Of a stretch of DNA of 64,000 nucleotides, positions 20,201-29,307 are shown in pieces (position 1 is the first letter of the stretch; every line of letters begins with the position of its first letter). Position numbers and translations under genes: made by a program. The notes beneath the pieces were generated by a model that was not told where the DNA came from, ran no database searches, and saw only the letters and a list, made by a program, of their open reading frames with translations. This DNA is from Phaeobacter sp. G2 (GTDB lineage Bacteria; Pseudomonadota; Alphaproteobacteria; Rhodobacterales; Rhodobacteraceae): positions 55,940 to 119,939 of the forward strand of contig CP104104.1 in the NCBI GenBank assembly GCA_025163595.1. The letters run 5' to 3'.

Positions 20201-20464
20201 CATGGCTTTCGCGGCGGTGCAGAAATTGCCGCCACATTGGATCACATGGCCGCCTTTGCCCATCTGGCCCAGGTGGTGCCCGCCCATCTGTTTGATCTCT
20301 ACTTTGAGGCAACCCTGGGCCGCGAAGATCTGGTGGAATTCATGCAGGCGGAAAACCCGGCGGCGCTGCAGGCCATGCGCGATCGCTTTCGCGCCCTGGC
20401 AGAAGCCGGCCTCTGGGCTACCCGGCGCAACTCGATTATCGCCACGCTGGAGGGCGCCGCATGA
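17219..20464 (+). CDS. cobN: Aerobic cobaltochelatase large subunit CobN
   Basis: ATP-dependent insertion of Co2+ into hydrogenobyrinic acid a,c-diamide, as a complex with CobS and CobT. 1081 aa, shorter than the roughly 1270 of the Pseudomonas denitrificans protein but within the range of marine alphaproteobacteria. CobN/BchH-family blocks are seen: [27 protein letters not shown] near 525-550, [12 protein letters not shown] near 660-672, [21 protein letters not shown] near 757-777, and the C-terminal [18 protein letters not shown]. It overlaps cobG by 4 nt. cobS and cobT are not in this window. Confidence 0.95.
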   Translation: [1081 protein letters not shown]

Positions 20465-21633
20465 GCCGTAGCAGCTCCTCTCCCGCTCCCAAAGTCTATG
20501 GCTGGTGCCCAGGTGCCCTGCGCCCGATGATGTCCGGCGACGGGTTGGTTGTGCGCATCCGCGCGCCTCTGGGCCGGTTGAGCCAGGCGCAGGCAAAGGC
20601 GATTGCCGGTTTGTCGCAGCAACATGGTAATGGACTGATTGATCTCTCGGCGCGGGCCAACCTGCAACTGCGCGGGATCTCAGACCACAGCCATGCTGCC
20701 GTGATCGCGGGCCTTCAGGACATGGGTCTTCTGGATCAGGACGCCGCAACAGAAAGCCGCCGCAATATTTTGCTATCTCCCTTTTGGCAGCCCGGCGATG
20801 CCAGTCACACCATTGCCCGCAGTCTGGAACGTGCATTAAAAGCGGCAGAAGATCTGGTGCTGCCCGGCAAATTTGGCTTTGTAGTGGATGCAGGGCCAAA
20901 GCCCCAGCTGCAAAGCTGTGCCGCAGATATCCGGATCGAGCGCAGCGGCGACAAGCTCCTCGTTGTCGCGGATGGAGCGCAGACAGGCTGCCCCATGGAG
21001 GTCGAGACCGCAGCCGAAGCCGCCCTTGATCTGGCCCGCTGGTTCCTGGACCAAGGCGGCGCGTCGATGGGACGTGGCAGGATGCAAGCCCTGATTGCGC
21101 GCCGCGCAGCACCCGCTTCACATTCCTCTCCGCGCAGCTCCAGCGCCCCCGATCCAAGCCCGGGCATGACCGCCTTCGGCCCGCTTGTGGCCTTGGAATT
21201 CGGCCAGATCACGGCAGAGGCCTTTGCCAGGCTGGCCGACCATGGTCCCCTGCGTTTGACCCCCTGGCGAATGATCCTGGTCGAAGGTGCCCCCGAGCTT
21301 GCCACCCTGCCCGGTGTGATCCTTGATGCAACAGATCCCCGCCTGCAGGTGCGTGTTTGCACCGGAGCGCCCGGTTGCCTGCAGGCGCTTTCGCCCACCC
21401 GCGATCTGGCCCGGGATCTGGCGCCCTTTGTGCCAAAGGGGCAGGTCTTGCACATCTCCGGCTGCGCCAAGGGCTGTGCCCATCCCGGCCCGGCCCCCCT
21501 AACGCTTACCGCCACGGCCACCGATACCTTCGATCTGATCCACCATGGCAAGGCCACTGATCAGCCATCCATAAAAACCCTTAGTGCCAGTGCACTCCGT
21601 GCTGCGCCAAAAATTCTGACAGAGGGCAGCTAA
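20461..21633 (+). CDS. cobG: Precorrin-3B synthase
   Basis: Oxygen-dependent mono-oxygenase that converts precorrin-3A to precorrin-3B; marks the aerobic cobalamin route. 390 aa with the sulfite/nitrite-reductase ferredoxin-like half domains. Iron-sulfur ligands appear as C300/C306 (VCTGAPGC) and C335/C339 (GCAKGC). A low-complexity Ser/Ala/Pro segment (about 218-235) splits the two halves. Start ATG overlaps the cobN stop by 4 nt (ATGA). Confidence 0.93.
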   Translation: MSRSSSSPAPKVYGWCPGALRPMMSGDGLVVRIRAPLGRLSQAQAKAIAGLSQQHGNGLIDLSARANLQLRGISDHSHAAVIAGLQDMGLLDQDAATESRRNILLSPFWQPGDASHTIARSLERALKAAEDLVLPGKFGFVVDAGPKPQLQSCAADIRIERSGDKLLVVADGAQTGCPMEVETAAEAALDLARWFLDQGGASMGRGRMQALIARRAAPASHSSPRSSSAPDPSPGMTAFGPLVALEFGQITAEAFARLADHGPLRLTPWRMILVEGAPELATLPGVILDATDPRLQVRVCTGAPGCLQALSPTRDLARDLAPFVPKGQVLHISGCAKGCAHPGPAPLTLTATATDTFDLIHHGKATDQPSIKTLSASALRAAPKILTEGS

Positions 21634-21634
21634 C

Positions 21635-22264
21635 ATGCTCCACACCTATGAGACCAACGGCGCTGCAATCTACGCTGAAAGCTTTGCCACCATCCGCGCC
21701 GAGGCGGACCTCGTCCGGTTCAACAAGGATGAGGAAAGCGTTGCGGTGCGCATGATCCACGCCGCTGGCATGGTTGGTCTGGAAGACCACATCCGCTTTT
21801 CTCCCGGCATGGCTGAAACCGCCCGCGCTGCCCTCGCCGCCGGTGCACCGATCCTGTGCGATGCGCATATGGTCAGCGAAGGTATCACCCGTCCACGGCT
21901 TGCCGCCAACAATGAGGTCATCTGCACCCTGCGCGACCCCAAGGTGCCTGGGATGGCCAAGGAGATGGGCAATACCCGCTCCGCCGCGGCGCTGGAGCTC
22001 TGGCGCCCCAAGCTCGACGGTGCGGTTGTGGCCATCGGCAATGCCCCCACGGCGCTGTTTCACCTGCTGAACATGCTCAAAGACCCCGCCTGCCCGCGCC
22101 CCGCCGCCATCATCGGCTGCCCGGTTGGCTTTGTCGGCGCCATGGAATCCAAAGAGGCCCTGATGCAGGACCTGCCAGTGCCCGCGATGATCGTCAAAGG
22201 TCGCCTGGGCGGCTCCGCCATTACCGTGGCGGCCGTCAACGCCCTGGCCAGTTGGAAAGAGTGA
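21635..22264 (+). CDS. cobH: Precorrin-8X methylmutase
   Basis: Moves a methyl group from C-11 to C-12, giving hydrogenobyrinic acid. 209 aa, typical length. CbiC-family signatures include the catalytic-His segment AVRMIHAAGMVG, the CDAHMVSEGITR motif and GCPVGFVGAMESKEAL. Start ATG 21635 follows the cobG stop by a single base, with GAGGGCAG in front. Confidence 0.95.
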   Translation: MLHTYETNGAAIYAESFATIRAEADLVRFNKDEESVAVRMIHAAGMVGLEDHIRFSPGMAETARAALAAGAPILCDAHMVSEGITRPRLAANNEVICTLRDPKVPGMAKEMGNTRSAAALELWRPKLDGAVVAIGNAPTALFHLLNMLKDPACPRPAAIIGCPVGFVGAMESKEALMQDLPVPAMIVKGRLGGSAITVAAVNALASWKE

Positions 22265-22266
22265 CC

Positions 22267-22998
22267 ATGACCAGCGAAACCGCGGGCAAAGTCATCTGTG
22301 CCGGCCTGGGGCCGGGCGATCCCGAATTGATGAGCGTCAAATCCTGGCGCGCCATTCAAGGCGCCCGCCATGTGGCCTATTTCCGCAAGGAAGGCCGCAA
22401 GGGTCAGGCCCGCAGCCTGGTCGAGGGCCTGTTGCCCGAGGGTGTCATTGAACACGCAATGGAATACCCGGTCACCACCGAGATCCATTTTTCAGACCCC
22501 GAATACAACCGAATGATGGCTGCCTTCTATGATAGCTGGGCCGATACCCTGGCCGAGATTGCCAAAACAGAGAATGTCGTGGTGCTCTGCGAAGGCGACC
22601 CGTTCTTTTATGGCTCCTACATGCATCTCTACACCCGGCTCCAGGGCCGCGCGGCGCAGGAAATAATTCCCGGCATCACCGGCATGTCCGGCTGCTGGAC
22701 AGCCACCGGCCAGCCCATCACCTGGGGCGATGACGTCTTGACCGTGGCCATGGCCACCCTGTCCGAGGCGGAGCTCACCCGCCGCATCCAGGAGACGGAT
22801 GCGCTGGTGGTGATGAAGATTGGCCGCAACCTGCCAAAACTGCGCCGGGCGCTGCAGGCTGCAGGCAAAACACAAGAGGCCTGGCTGGTGGAACGGGGCA
22901 CCATGCCCAGCCAGACGGTGCAGAAACTCTCTGAGATCGAGGGAGAGGTGCCTTATTTCTCGATTGTGCTGGTGCATGGACAGGGGCGCCGACCATGA
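22267..22998 (+). CDS. cobI: Precorrin-2 C20-methyltransferase
   Basis: SAM-dependent methylation of precorrin-2 at C-20. 243 aa from ATG 22267, with GGAAAGAG upstream and just two bases after the cobH stop; an in-frame TTG at 22252 is less likely. Tetrapyrrole-methylase fold: GLGPGDPELMS at the N-terminus, LCEGDPFFYGSYMHL in the middle, IPGITGMSGCWT after it. It overlaps cobJ by 4 nt. Confidence 0.95.
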   Translation: MTSETAGKVICAGLGPGDPELMSVKSWRAIQGARHVAYFRKEGRKGQARSLVEGLLPEGVIEHAMEYPVTTEIHFSDPEYNRMMAAFYDSWADTLAEIAKTENVVVLCEGDPFFYGSYMHLYTRLQGRAAQEIIPGITGMSGCWTATGQPITWGDDVLTVAMATLSEAELTRRIQETDALVVMKIGRNLPKLRRALQAAGKTQEAWLVERGTMPSQTVQKLSEIEGEVPYFSIVLVHGQGRRP

Positions 22999-23774
22999 CA
23001 GAAACAGCATCAACCGACCGGACAAAAACAGGCTGGGTGAAAATTGTCGGGCTGGGTCCTGGCGATGAAACCATGGTGACAACCCAGGTCCAAGGCGTGA
23101 TCGCTGAGGCCACGGATATTGTCGGCTACATTCCCTATGTCAAACGCATCCCCGAACGCCCCGGCCTGACCCTGCATGCCACCGACAACCGGGTCGAAAT
23201 CGAGCGTGCCACCCATGCGCTGGAGATGGCGGCAAGCGGCAAGCGCGTGGCGGTGGTCTCCTCGGGTGATCCCGGCGTCTTTGCCATGGCCTCTGCCGTG
23301 TTTGAGGCGCTGGAGGCGGCAAATAAGCCCGCCTGGCTGGATCTGGACATTCAGGTCTTGCCCGGTATCACCGCAATGCTGGCAGCATCGGCCCGGATTG
23401 GCGCCCCTATGGGGCATGATTTTGCCGCCATCAACCTCAGCGACAATCTGAAACCCTGGAGCCTGATTGAAAAACGCCTGCGTCTGGCGGGCGAGGCGGG
23501 CTTTGCCATGGGGTTTTACAATCCCCGTTCAAAATCGCGGCCCCATCAATTTGCCCGTGCGCTGGAAATCCTGCGTGAGGCCTGTGGCGGTGAGACGCTG
23601 ATTTCCTTTGCCCGCGATGTCTCCAAACCCGATGAAACCATCACCACCGTGACCCTCAACGAGGCGACACCTGAGATGGCGGATATGCGCACCGTGGTGA
23701 TTGTCGGCAACAAGGACACCCGCCGCGTCGGTACCCATGTCTACACCCCGCGCTATGCGCCCGACGCGGGCTGA
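22995..23774 (+). CDS. cobJ: Precorrin-3B C17-methyltransferase
   Basis: Ring-contracting methylation of precorrin-3B at C-17 giving precorrin-4. 259 aa, single-domain form. The tetrapyrrole-methylase motifs VGLGPGDETMVT, VVSSGDPGVFAMA and LPGITAMLAAS are in order, and GFYNPRSKSRP near 175-185 is typical of CobJ. ATGA overlap with cobI. Its last 22 nt overlap the 3' end of cobK on the other strand. Confidence 0.95.
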   Translation: MTETASTDRTKTGWVKIVGLGPGDETMVTTQVQGVIAEATDIVGYIPYVKRIPERPGLTLHATDNRVEIERATHALEMAASGKRVAVVSSGDPGVFAMASAVFEALEAANKPAWLDLDIQVLPGITAMLAASARIGAPMGHDFAAINLSDNLKPWSLIEKRLRLAGEAGFAMGFYNPRSKSRPHQFARALEILREACGGETLISFARDVSKPDETITTVTLNEATPEMADMRTVVIVGNKDTRRVGTHVYTPRYAPDAG

Positions 23775-24511
23775 TCAGGGGTATGAAACAGCCAGGCCAA
23801 CACTTCTGCCACATCCCCGTAGGTCATACGGGGCGGCACCTGAGGTCTGTCGATCATGATGATCGGCAGGGCGAAGGCGCGCGCGGCGGCAAGTTTGGCC
23901 GAGGCGCCCCGTCCGCCGGCATTTTTCGACACTACATGAGTGATGCCATGATGCTGCATCAGGGCCAGATCCCCGGCCTCATCAAAGGGACCACGGGCGA
24001 TCTCGACGCTGCAATTGGGCAGCGGCAGCTCCGCCTCGGGCGCGTCCACCAGACGCAACAGATAGTGATGCTGCGGCTTGGCGGCAAAGTCCGCCAGGTT
24101 CTGTTTGCCAATCGCCAGGAACACCCGCGCCGGCCTCTCCGGCAGCGCCTGCACCGCTGCGTCCATATCGCCAACATGGATCCAGTTATCCCCCGCCGCC
24201 GGGCGCCAGGGCGGACGCTCATAGGCACAGAGCGGCAGGTTCGCTTCGGCGCAGGCCTGCACCACATTGCGGCTCATCTGGGCGGCAAAGGGATGGGTGG
24301 CATCCACCACATGACTGATCTCCTCCTCTCTGAGGTAGCGCAGCAGCCCGTCAACGCCGCCAAAGCCACCCACCCGCAGGGGCAGGGGCTGCGCCACCGG
24401 GTTGGCAGTGCGGCCAGCGTAGGAAAACACCGCATCCATGCCCGCCTCAGCCAGGGCTTTGGCCAGTTTGCTGGCCTCTGTGGTGCCGCCCAACACAAGG
24501 GTACGTGTCAT
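23753..24511 (-). CDS. cobK: Precorrin-6A reductase
   Basis: NADPH-dependent reduction of precorrin-6A to precorrin-6B. 252 aa. Family features: LVLGGTTEASKLAKAL (nucleotide loop), SYAGR, RVGGFGGVDGLL, and HVVDATHPFAAQMS. It is the only gene of the central cluster on the reverse strand, and it overlaps both neighbours. Its start codon shares a CATG with the start of cobL, and its 3' end overlaps cobJ by 22 nt. AGGA lies 7 nt before the start, inside cobL. It cannot be on the main cob transcript and needs its own promoter within cobL. Confidence 0.95.
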   Translation of the reverse strand: MTRTLVLGGTTEASKLAKALAEAGMDAVFSYAGRTANPVAQPLPLRVGGFGGVDGLLRYLREEEISHVVDATHPFAAQMSRNVVQACAEANLPLCAYERPPWRPAAGDNWIHVGDMDAAVQALPERPARVFLAIGKQNLADFAAKPQHHYLLRLVDAPEAELPLPNCSVEIARGPFDEAGDLALMQHHGITHVVSKNAGGRGASAKLAAARAFALPIIMIDRPQVPPRMTYGDVAEVLAWLFHTPDQPASGA

Positions 24512-25718
24512 GTCTGATCCTGTTGTCGCATCTATTGCCCCGCCGTGGCTGACGGTGATTGGTCTTGGTGAGGATGGACTGGCAGGCCTCTCGGAAGCAA
24601 GCCGGAATGCATTGCAGGCGGCGGAAGTCATTTTTGGCGGGCCACGTCATCTGGACTTGGTGAATGCCGGGACCAAAGCACGGCCCTGGCCGGTGCCCTT
24701 TTCCACTCAGCCCGTGTTGGAACTGCGCGGCAGCCCAGTGGTGGTGCTTGCCTCGGGCGATCCCTTCTGGCACGGCGCCGGGGGCTCTTTGATGAAGGAT
24801 CTGGCAGCAGAGGAATGGGTTTCTTACCCGGTGCCCTCCTGCTTTGCCCTGGCGGCTAACCGTCTGGGCTGGAAACTGGAAGACACCCTCTGCCTTGGGC
24901 TGCATGCAGCGCCTTATGCCAAGCTCCTGCCGCTCTTGGGCCGGGGCACACGGGTGATCTGCACCCTGCGCGACGGCGCGGCCCCGGCTGAACTGGCCAG
25001 CTGGCTGGTTGAAAACGGGCAACCAGATGCAAAGCTGCATGTGATGGAACGGCTTGGCGGCCCCAAGGAACAACTGCAGCATGCCCTTGCTCAGGACTGG
25101 GATCTACCGCAAGGGGGGGCTCCGGTCCTTATGGCCATCGAGGCCATGCGGCCCGGGCTACCGCAGGCTGCGGGGCTGGCGGATTCGCATTTCGTGAGCG
25201 ATGGCCAGATCACCAAACGCCCCATCCGCGCCCTGACCCTGTCGGCGCTGGCACCGCGCAAAGGCGAGCTGCTGTGGGATATCGGCGGCGGCTCTGGCTC
25301 GGTCTCGGTTGAATGGTGTCTGGCAGCCCCCGGCGCCCGCGCCATCACATTTGAGCCCCGCAGGGAGCGGCTGGAAAACATCCGCGCCAATGCCGCGCAT
25401 TTTGGCCTGAGCCACCGTATGGCGGCAATGCAGGGTAAGGCCCCCGAAGTGCTTACGGGACATGCGCTGCCCGACTGCGTCTTTATCGGCGGCGGCGGTT
25501 CGCAAGCGCTGCTCGATCACCTCTGGCAAATCCTGCCGCCGGGCACCCGCTTGGTGGCCAATGGCGTCACCCTGGAGACCGAAACCCTGCTGATGCAGGC
25601 CCATGCGCAATGGGGTGGCCATCTGCTGAAGGCAGAAATCGCCGAGGCCGGACCGTTGGGGTCGATGCGCGACTGGCAACGTGCCCGTCCCGTCATTCAG
25701 TGGAGCGTGACACGATGA
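24510..25718 (+). CDS. cobL: Precorrin-6B C5,15-methyltransferase (CbiE-CbiT fusion)
   Basis: Methylates C-5 and C-15 of precorrin-6B and decarboxylates the C-12 acetate, giving precorrin-8X. 402 aa. The N-terminal half is a CbiE-type tetrapyrrole methylase (VIGLGEDGLAGLS, VLASGDPFWHGAG); the C-terminal half is a CbiT-type SAM methyltransferase (LLWDIGGGSGSVSVEW, VFIGGGGSQAL). ATG 24510 has AAGGG upstream, inside cobK on the other strand. Overlaps cobE by 4 nt. Confidence 0.95.
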   Translation: MSDPVVASIAPPWLTVIGLGEDGLAGLSEASRNALQAAEVIFGGPRHLDLVNAGTKARPWPVPFSTQPVLELRGSPVVVLASGDPFWHGAGGSLMKDLAAEEWVSYPVPSCFALAANRLGWKLEDTLCLGLHAAPYAKLLPLLGRGTRVICTLRDGAAPAELASWLVENGQPDAKLHVMERLGGPKEQLQHALAQDWDLPQGGAPVLMAIEAMRPGLPQAAGLADSHFVSDGQITKRPIRALTLSALAPRKGELLWDIGGGSGSVSVEWCLAAPGARAITFEPRRERLENIRANAAHFGLSHRMAAMQGKAPEVLTGHALPDCVFIGGGGSQALLDHLWQILPPGTRLVANGVTLETETLLMQAHAQWGGHLLKAEIAEAGPLGSMRDWQRARPVIQWSVTR

Positions 25719-26092
25719 AAGTGGCCGGAATTGGATTTCGCGCCAATGCGACGCTGGCCGATCTGCGCAGCGTGCTGGCACTGACAGGGGCGCGCCCCGA
25801 TGCCCTGGCCAGCCTGGCGGCAAAGGCGGCGCAACCGGCGCTGATTGAGCTTGCCCAGGAACTGGCGCTGCCGCTGATTGCCCTGCGCGAAGAGGACATC
25901 ACCGGCGAACCCACCCTGACCTGTTCGCCCCGCATACAATCCCGATTTGGCACCGGCTCCGTTGCCGAGGCCTGCGCCCTGGTGGCGGCCCGCCAAGGCC
26001 CAGGCCCGGCCCGGTCCCGCCTGATCACCCCCAGACTTATCACCGCGGATGGGATGGCCACCGCGGCCCTTGCAGAAAGACTTGAGCAATGA
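25715..26092 (+). CDS. cobE: CobE (CbiG C-terminal-like) cobalamin protein
   Basis: A 125-aa protein related to the C-terminal domain of CbiG. It has [17 protein letters not shown] at the N-terminus and an [11 protein letters not shown] motif ([12 protein letters not shown]), both typical. In the aerobic pathway CobE is needed but its exact step is not settled; binding of a late hydrogenobyrinate-type intermediate has been suggested. Starts in an ATGA overlap with cobL and ends in one with cobM. Confidence 0.88.
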   Translation: MKVAGIGFRANATLADLRSVLALTGARPDALASLAAKAAQPALIELAQELALPLIALREEDITGEPTLTCSPRIQSRFGTGSVAEACALVAARQGPGPARSRLITPRLITADGMATAALAERLEQ

Positions 26093-26883
26093 CCGTTCAT
26101 TTCATTGGTGCCGGCCCCGGCGCCGCCGATCTTATCACTCTGCGCGGGCGCGACCTGATCGCCGCCTGCCCGGTCTGTCTCTATGCCGGCTCGCTGGTGC
26201 CCGAGGCACTGTTGCAGCACTGCCCCAAGGACGCCAAGGTGATCAACACCGCAGCCCTGTCACTGGATGAGATCATCGCCCATATCAAAGAGGCCCACGC
26301 GGCGGGTCACGATATCGCCCGGCTGCATTCCGGCGATCTGTCGGTCTGGTCCGCCCTGGGCGAGCAGCTGCGCCGCTTGCGCGCACTGGGCATTCCCTAT
26401 GACATCACCCCCGGCGTGCCCGCCTTTGCGGCGGCGGCGGCGGCGCTGGGATCAGAGCTGACCCTGCCCGGTGTGGCACAATCGCTGGTGCTGACGCGAA
26501 CCTCTGGCAAGGCTTCGGCGATGCCCGAAGGCGAAACGCTGGAGAACTTTGCCCGCACCGGGGCAACCCTGGCCATTCACCTCTCGGTGCATGTGCTGGA
26601 GGATGTGATTGCCCGGCTGACGCCCAGCTATGGCGCCGAGTGCCCGGTGGCCGTGGTCTGGCGCGCCACCTGGCCGGATCAAAAGGTGGTCAAGGCAACG
26701 CTTGGCACCCTAGAAGAAGCGACGGACGGGATGCGCGGGCGTACCGCGCTGATTCTGGTCGGACCAGCGCTTGGCAATGAAGATTTTGACGAAAGCTGCC
26801 TTTACGCGCAAGATTACGACCGCCGCTACCGGCCACAAAGCGCCGATAGCCAATGGGCCAACTGGAGCGAAGGTGATGACTGA
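26089..26883 (+). CDS. cobM: Precorrin-4 C11-methyltransferase
   Basis: SAM-dependent methylation of precorrin-4 at C-11. 264 aa. N-terminal [22 protein letters not shown], the [11 protein letters not shown] motif, [14 protein letters not shown] and [16 protein letters not shown] are characteristic. It overlaps cobE (4 nt) and cobB (8 nt). Confidence 0.95.
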   Translation: MTVHFIGAGPGAADLITLRGRDLIAACPVCLYAGSLVPEALLQHCPKDAKVINTAALSLDEIIAHIKEAHAAGHDIARLHSGDLSVWSALGEQLRRLRALGIPYDITPGVPAFAAAAAALGSELTLPGVAQSLVLTRTSGKASAMPEGETLENFARTGATLAIHLSVHVLEDVIARLTPSYGAECPVAVVWRATWPDQKVVKATLGTLEEATDGMRGRTALILVGPALGNEDFDESCLYAQDYDRRYRPQSADSQWANWSEGDD

Positions 26884-28192
26884 TTTCCCCAAAGGCCTGA
26901 TGATCTCCGCGCCGGCCTCAGGCACCGGCAAAACCACGGTGATGCTGGGCCTGCTGCGCGCCCTGGCCGAAGATGGCCTGGCGGTACAGCCCTATAAGAG
27001 CGGCCCCGACTATATCGACCCGGCCTTTCACTTTGCCGCTGCCAAGCGCCCCAGTTTTAACCTGGACACCTGGGCGATGGATCCCGGACTGCTGGATGCC
27101 GTTGCCGGACAGGCAACAGGGGCTGAGATCTGCATCGGCGAAGGCTCGATGGGGCTGTTTGACGGGGTTGCCACCCGCGGGCAAAGCGGCTTTGGCTCCT
27201 CGGCGGAAACCGCCAAACGCATGGGCTGGCCGGTGGTGCTGGTGATTGACGTGGGCGGCCAAGCGCAATCCGCTGCTGCCACCGCTTTGGGGTTCAAATC
27301 CTATGACCCCGAGGTGCCCTTTGCCGGGGTGATCCTGAACCGGGTCGCCAGCCCCCGCCACGAACGCCTGACCCGGCTGGGGATGGAGCGCGCCGGGGTC
27401 AAGGTTCTGGGGTCGCTGCCCCGGCGCGGCGATCTGGCCCTGCCCGAACGCCACCTGGGCCTTATTCAGGCAGTGGAACACCCCGATCTTGAAGCCGCCA
27501 TTGCTGGCTATGCCACATTCCTGCGCGATCATGTGGATCTGGACGCCATCAAAGCAGCCGCTATGGGCGCCGCCGCACCCGCCCCCAGCACGCTGCCAAA
27601 GCCTCCGGCGCAGCGCATCGCCCTGGCCCGGGATGCGGCGTTTTCCTTTACCTATCCACATCTTCTGACCGGATGGCGTGCTGCTGGCGCTGAAATCCTG
27701 CCGTTTTCACCCCTCGCGGATGAGGCCCCGGCCCAGGACGCCGATCTGGTCTGGCTGCCCGGCGGCTACCCGGAACTACATGGCGGCACCCTGGCCGCCG
27801 CCGAGACCTTCCGCGCGGGCCTGCGCAAACATGCCGAGACCAAGCCAGTACATGGCGAATGTGGGGGCTATATGGCGCTCGGCGCGGCGCTGATCGACAA
27901 AGAGGGCAACCGCCACCAGATGGCCGGGCTGCTGGGGCTGGTCACCTCTTATGAGAAACGCAAATTCCATTTGGGCTATCGCCGCGCCGAGCTGCAGGCG
28001 CCGATGCCGGGTTTTGCAACAGGCGCCGCCCTGCGCGGCCATGAGTTCCACTATTCCACCATTCTGGATGAACCCGACGCGCCGCTGGCCCATGTGATGG
28101 ATGCCGACGGCAACCCGGTGCCCGAAACCGGATCCATCAAGGGTCATGTCACCGGAACCTTTTTCCATCTGATCACCGGAGAAGGCGCATGA
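26876..28192 (+). CDS. cobB: Hydrogenobyrinic acid a,c-diamide synthase
   Basis: Glutamine-dependent amidation of the a and c side chains. 438 aa. The P-loop region [20 protein letters not shown] is N-terminal, [12 protein letters not shown] follows, and the C-terminal class I amidotransferase domain holds the catalytic Cys in [11 protein letters not shown] and a late FFHL. I chose ATG 26876, overlapping cobM by 8 nt; the frame is open upstream without family match. It overlaps cobA by 4 nt. Confidence 0.95.
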   Translation: MTDFPKGLMISAPASGTGKTTVMLGLLRALAEDGLAVQPYKSGPDYIDPAFHFAAAKRPSFNLDTWAMDPGLLDAVAGQATGAEICIGEGSMGLFDGVATRGQSGFGSSAETAKRMGWPVVLVIDVGGQAQSAAATALGFKSYDPEVPFAGVILNRVASPRHERLTRLGMERAGVKVLGSLPRRGDLALPERHLGLIQAVEHPDLEAAIAGYATFLRDHVDLDAIKAAAMGAAAPAPSTLPKPPAQRIALARDAAFSFTYPHLLTGWRAAGAEILPFSPLADEAPAQDADLVWLPGGYPELHGGTLAAAETFRAGLRKHAETKPVHGECGGYMALGAALIDKEGNRHQMAGLLGLVTSYEKRKFHLGYRRAELQAPMPGFATGAALRGHEFHYSTILDEPDAPLAHVMDADGNPVPETGSIKGHVTGTFFHLITGEGA

Positions 28193-28941
28193 GCGGCTTT
28201 GTCAGTTTTGTGTCCTCCGGCCCCGGCGACCCGGAGCTGCTGACCGTCAAGGCGGTCAAGAGACTGGAAACCGCAGATGCGGTGCTGTTTGACGATCTTT
28301 CCGCCGGGCCAATCCTGACCCATGCCAACCCAGAGGCCGATCTGGTGGGCGTGGGCAAACGCGCCGGACGCCCCTCGCCCAAGCAGGACCACGTCAGCCA
28401 ACTGCTGGTGGACTACGCCAAAAGCGGCCTCAAAGTGGTGCGGCTGAAATCCGGCGACAGCGGCGTCTTTGGCCGCTTGGAAGAAGAGATCGCGGCTCTG
28501 CGCGGCGCAAATATTCCGTTTGAGATCGTCCCCGGTGTCACCGCAGCCTCCGCCGCAGCGGCAGCGGCCAATATCCCACTGACCCGGCGGCTGACCGCGC
28601 GCCGCATGCAGTTCATCACCGGCCATGACGTCACTGGTGGGCTGCCGGATAGCCTTAACATGGCGGCCCTGGCCGACCCGGATGCCACCACGGTTGTCTA
28701 TATGGGCAAACGCACCTTTGCCGCCCTGGCGGAAAAGCTGATTGAGGCCGGCCTGCCGCCTGAGACCCATGCTCTGGTGGCCCTGGGTGTGTCGACGCCC
28801 CAGCAAGAGCTCAGCTGTCATACCGTTGGGGAATTGCCGCAGGTATTGCGACAGATGCAGACAACGGCGCCGGTGCTGATCCTTTATGGCCCGCTGGCAG
28901 ATAGTGACCTGCCAGAGGTCACGTCAGCTGAAACGCCCTAA
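28189..28941 (+). CDS. cobA: Uroporphyrinogen-III C-methyltransferase
   Basis: Methylates uroporphyrinogen III at C-2 and C-7 to precorrin-2, the entry to corrin and sirohaem. 250 aa, stand-alone form without the CysG dehydrogenase/ferrochelatase half. Motifs: VSSGPGDPELLTVKAV, ADAVLFDDL, VGKRAGRPSPKQDHV, RLKSGDSGVFGRLEEE, IVPGVTAASAAAA. It is the last gene of the tightly overlapping run before the second riboswitch. Confidence 0.95.
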   Translation: MSGFVSFVSSGPGDPELLTVKAVKRLETADAVLFDDLSAGPILTHANPEADLVGVGKRAGRPSPKQDHVSQLLVDYAKSGLKVVRLKSGDSGVFGRLEEEIAALRGANIPFEIVPGVTAASAAAAAANIPLTRRLTARRMQFITGHDVTGGLPDSLNMAALADPDATTVVYMGKRTFAALAEKLIEAGLPPETHALVALGVSTPQQELSCHTVGELPQVLRQMQTTAPVLILYGPLADSDLPEVTSAETP

Positions 28942-29073
28942 GCCCGCCGAATCTCTGCACCGGGCTGCACGCTGCAAATCAGGGTAAAGGCTGCAATTAT
29001 GCCGCTTTTGGACCATGACTGCCGCTGCTGCCCGATTGACAGAACGAGCTGAAACGTGAGACCTGTAATCTAT

Positions 29074-29263
29074 TGATGGTTCCAAAGACGCCCAAGGCTT
29101 CTGGATGAAAAGGGAATTCGGTGTGGTGTAGCCAAAAGGCGCCAAATCCGAAACTGCCCCCGCAACTGTGAGCGGTGAGCCACCGGGAAAAGCCACTGAT
29201 CTGATTATCAGATTGGGAAGGCCCCGGCCAGGCCCAGACCCGCGAGTCAGGAGACCTGCCATC
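29074..29263 (+). ncRNA. Cobalamin riboswitch upstream of CbiM-like transporter gene
   Basis: All main blocks are seen in order: GATGGTTCC near 29075, AAAAGGGAATTCGGTG near 29105, CTGCCCCCGCAACTGTGAGCGG near 29155-29176, GCCACTGA near 29193, TTGGGAAGGCCCCGG near 29214, and the B12 box AGTCAGGAGACCTGCC near 29245-29260. It ends about 77 bp before the start of the CbiM-like gene. A hairpin just upstream of the ribosome site (29308-29326) may be the expression platform. Boundaries are approximate. Confidence 0.96.
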
Positions 29264-29307
29264 TCGTGCTGGCCAGTAGTGGCTGGCTTAACTGCGAACC
29301 GTACACA

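Noticed and set aside
29031..29071. A TTGACA (29036-29041) as promoter of the second riboswitch
   Set aside because: No acceptable -10 at 16-18 bp; the next TAATCT is 24 bp away.
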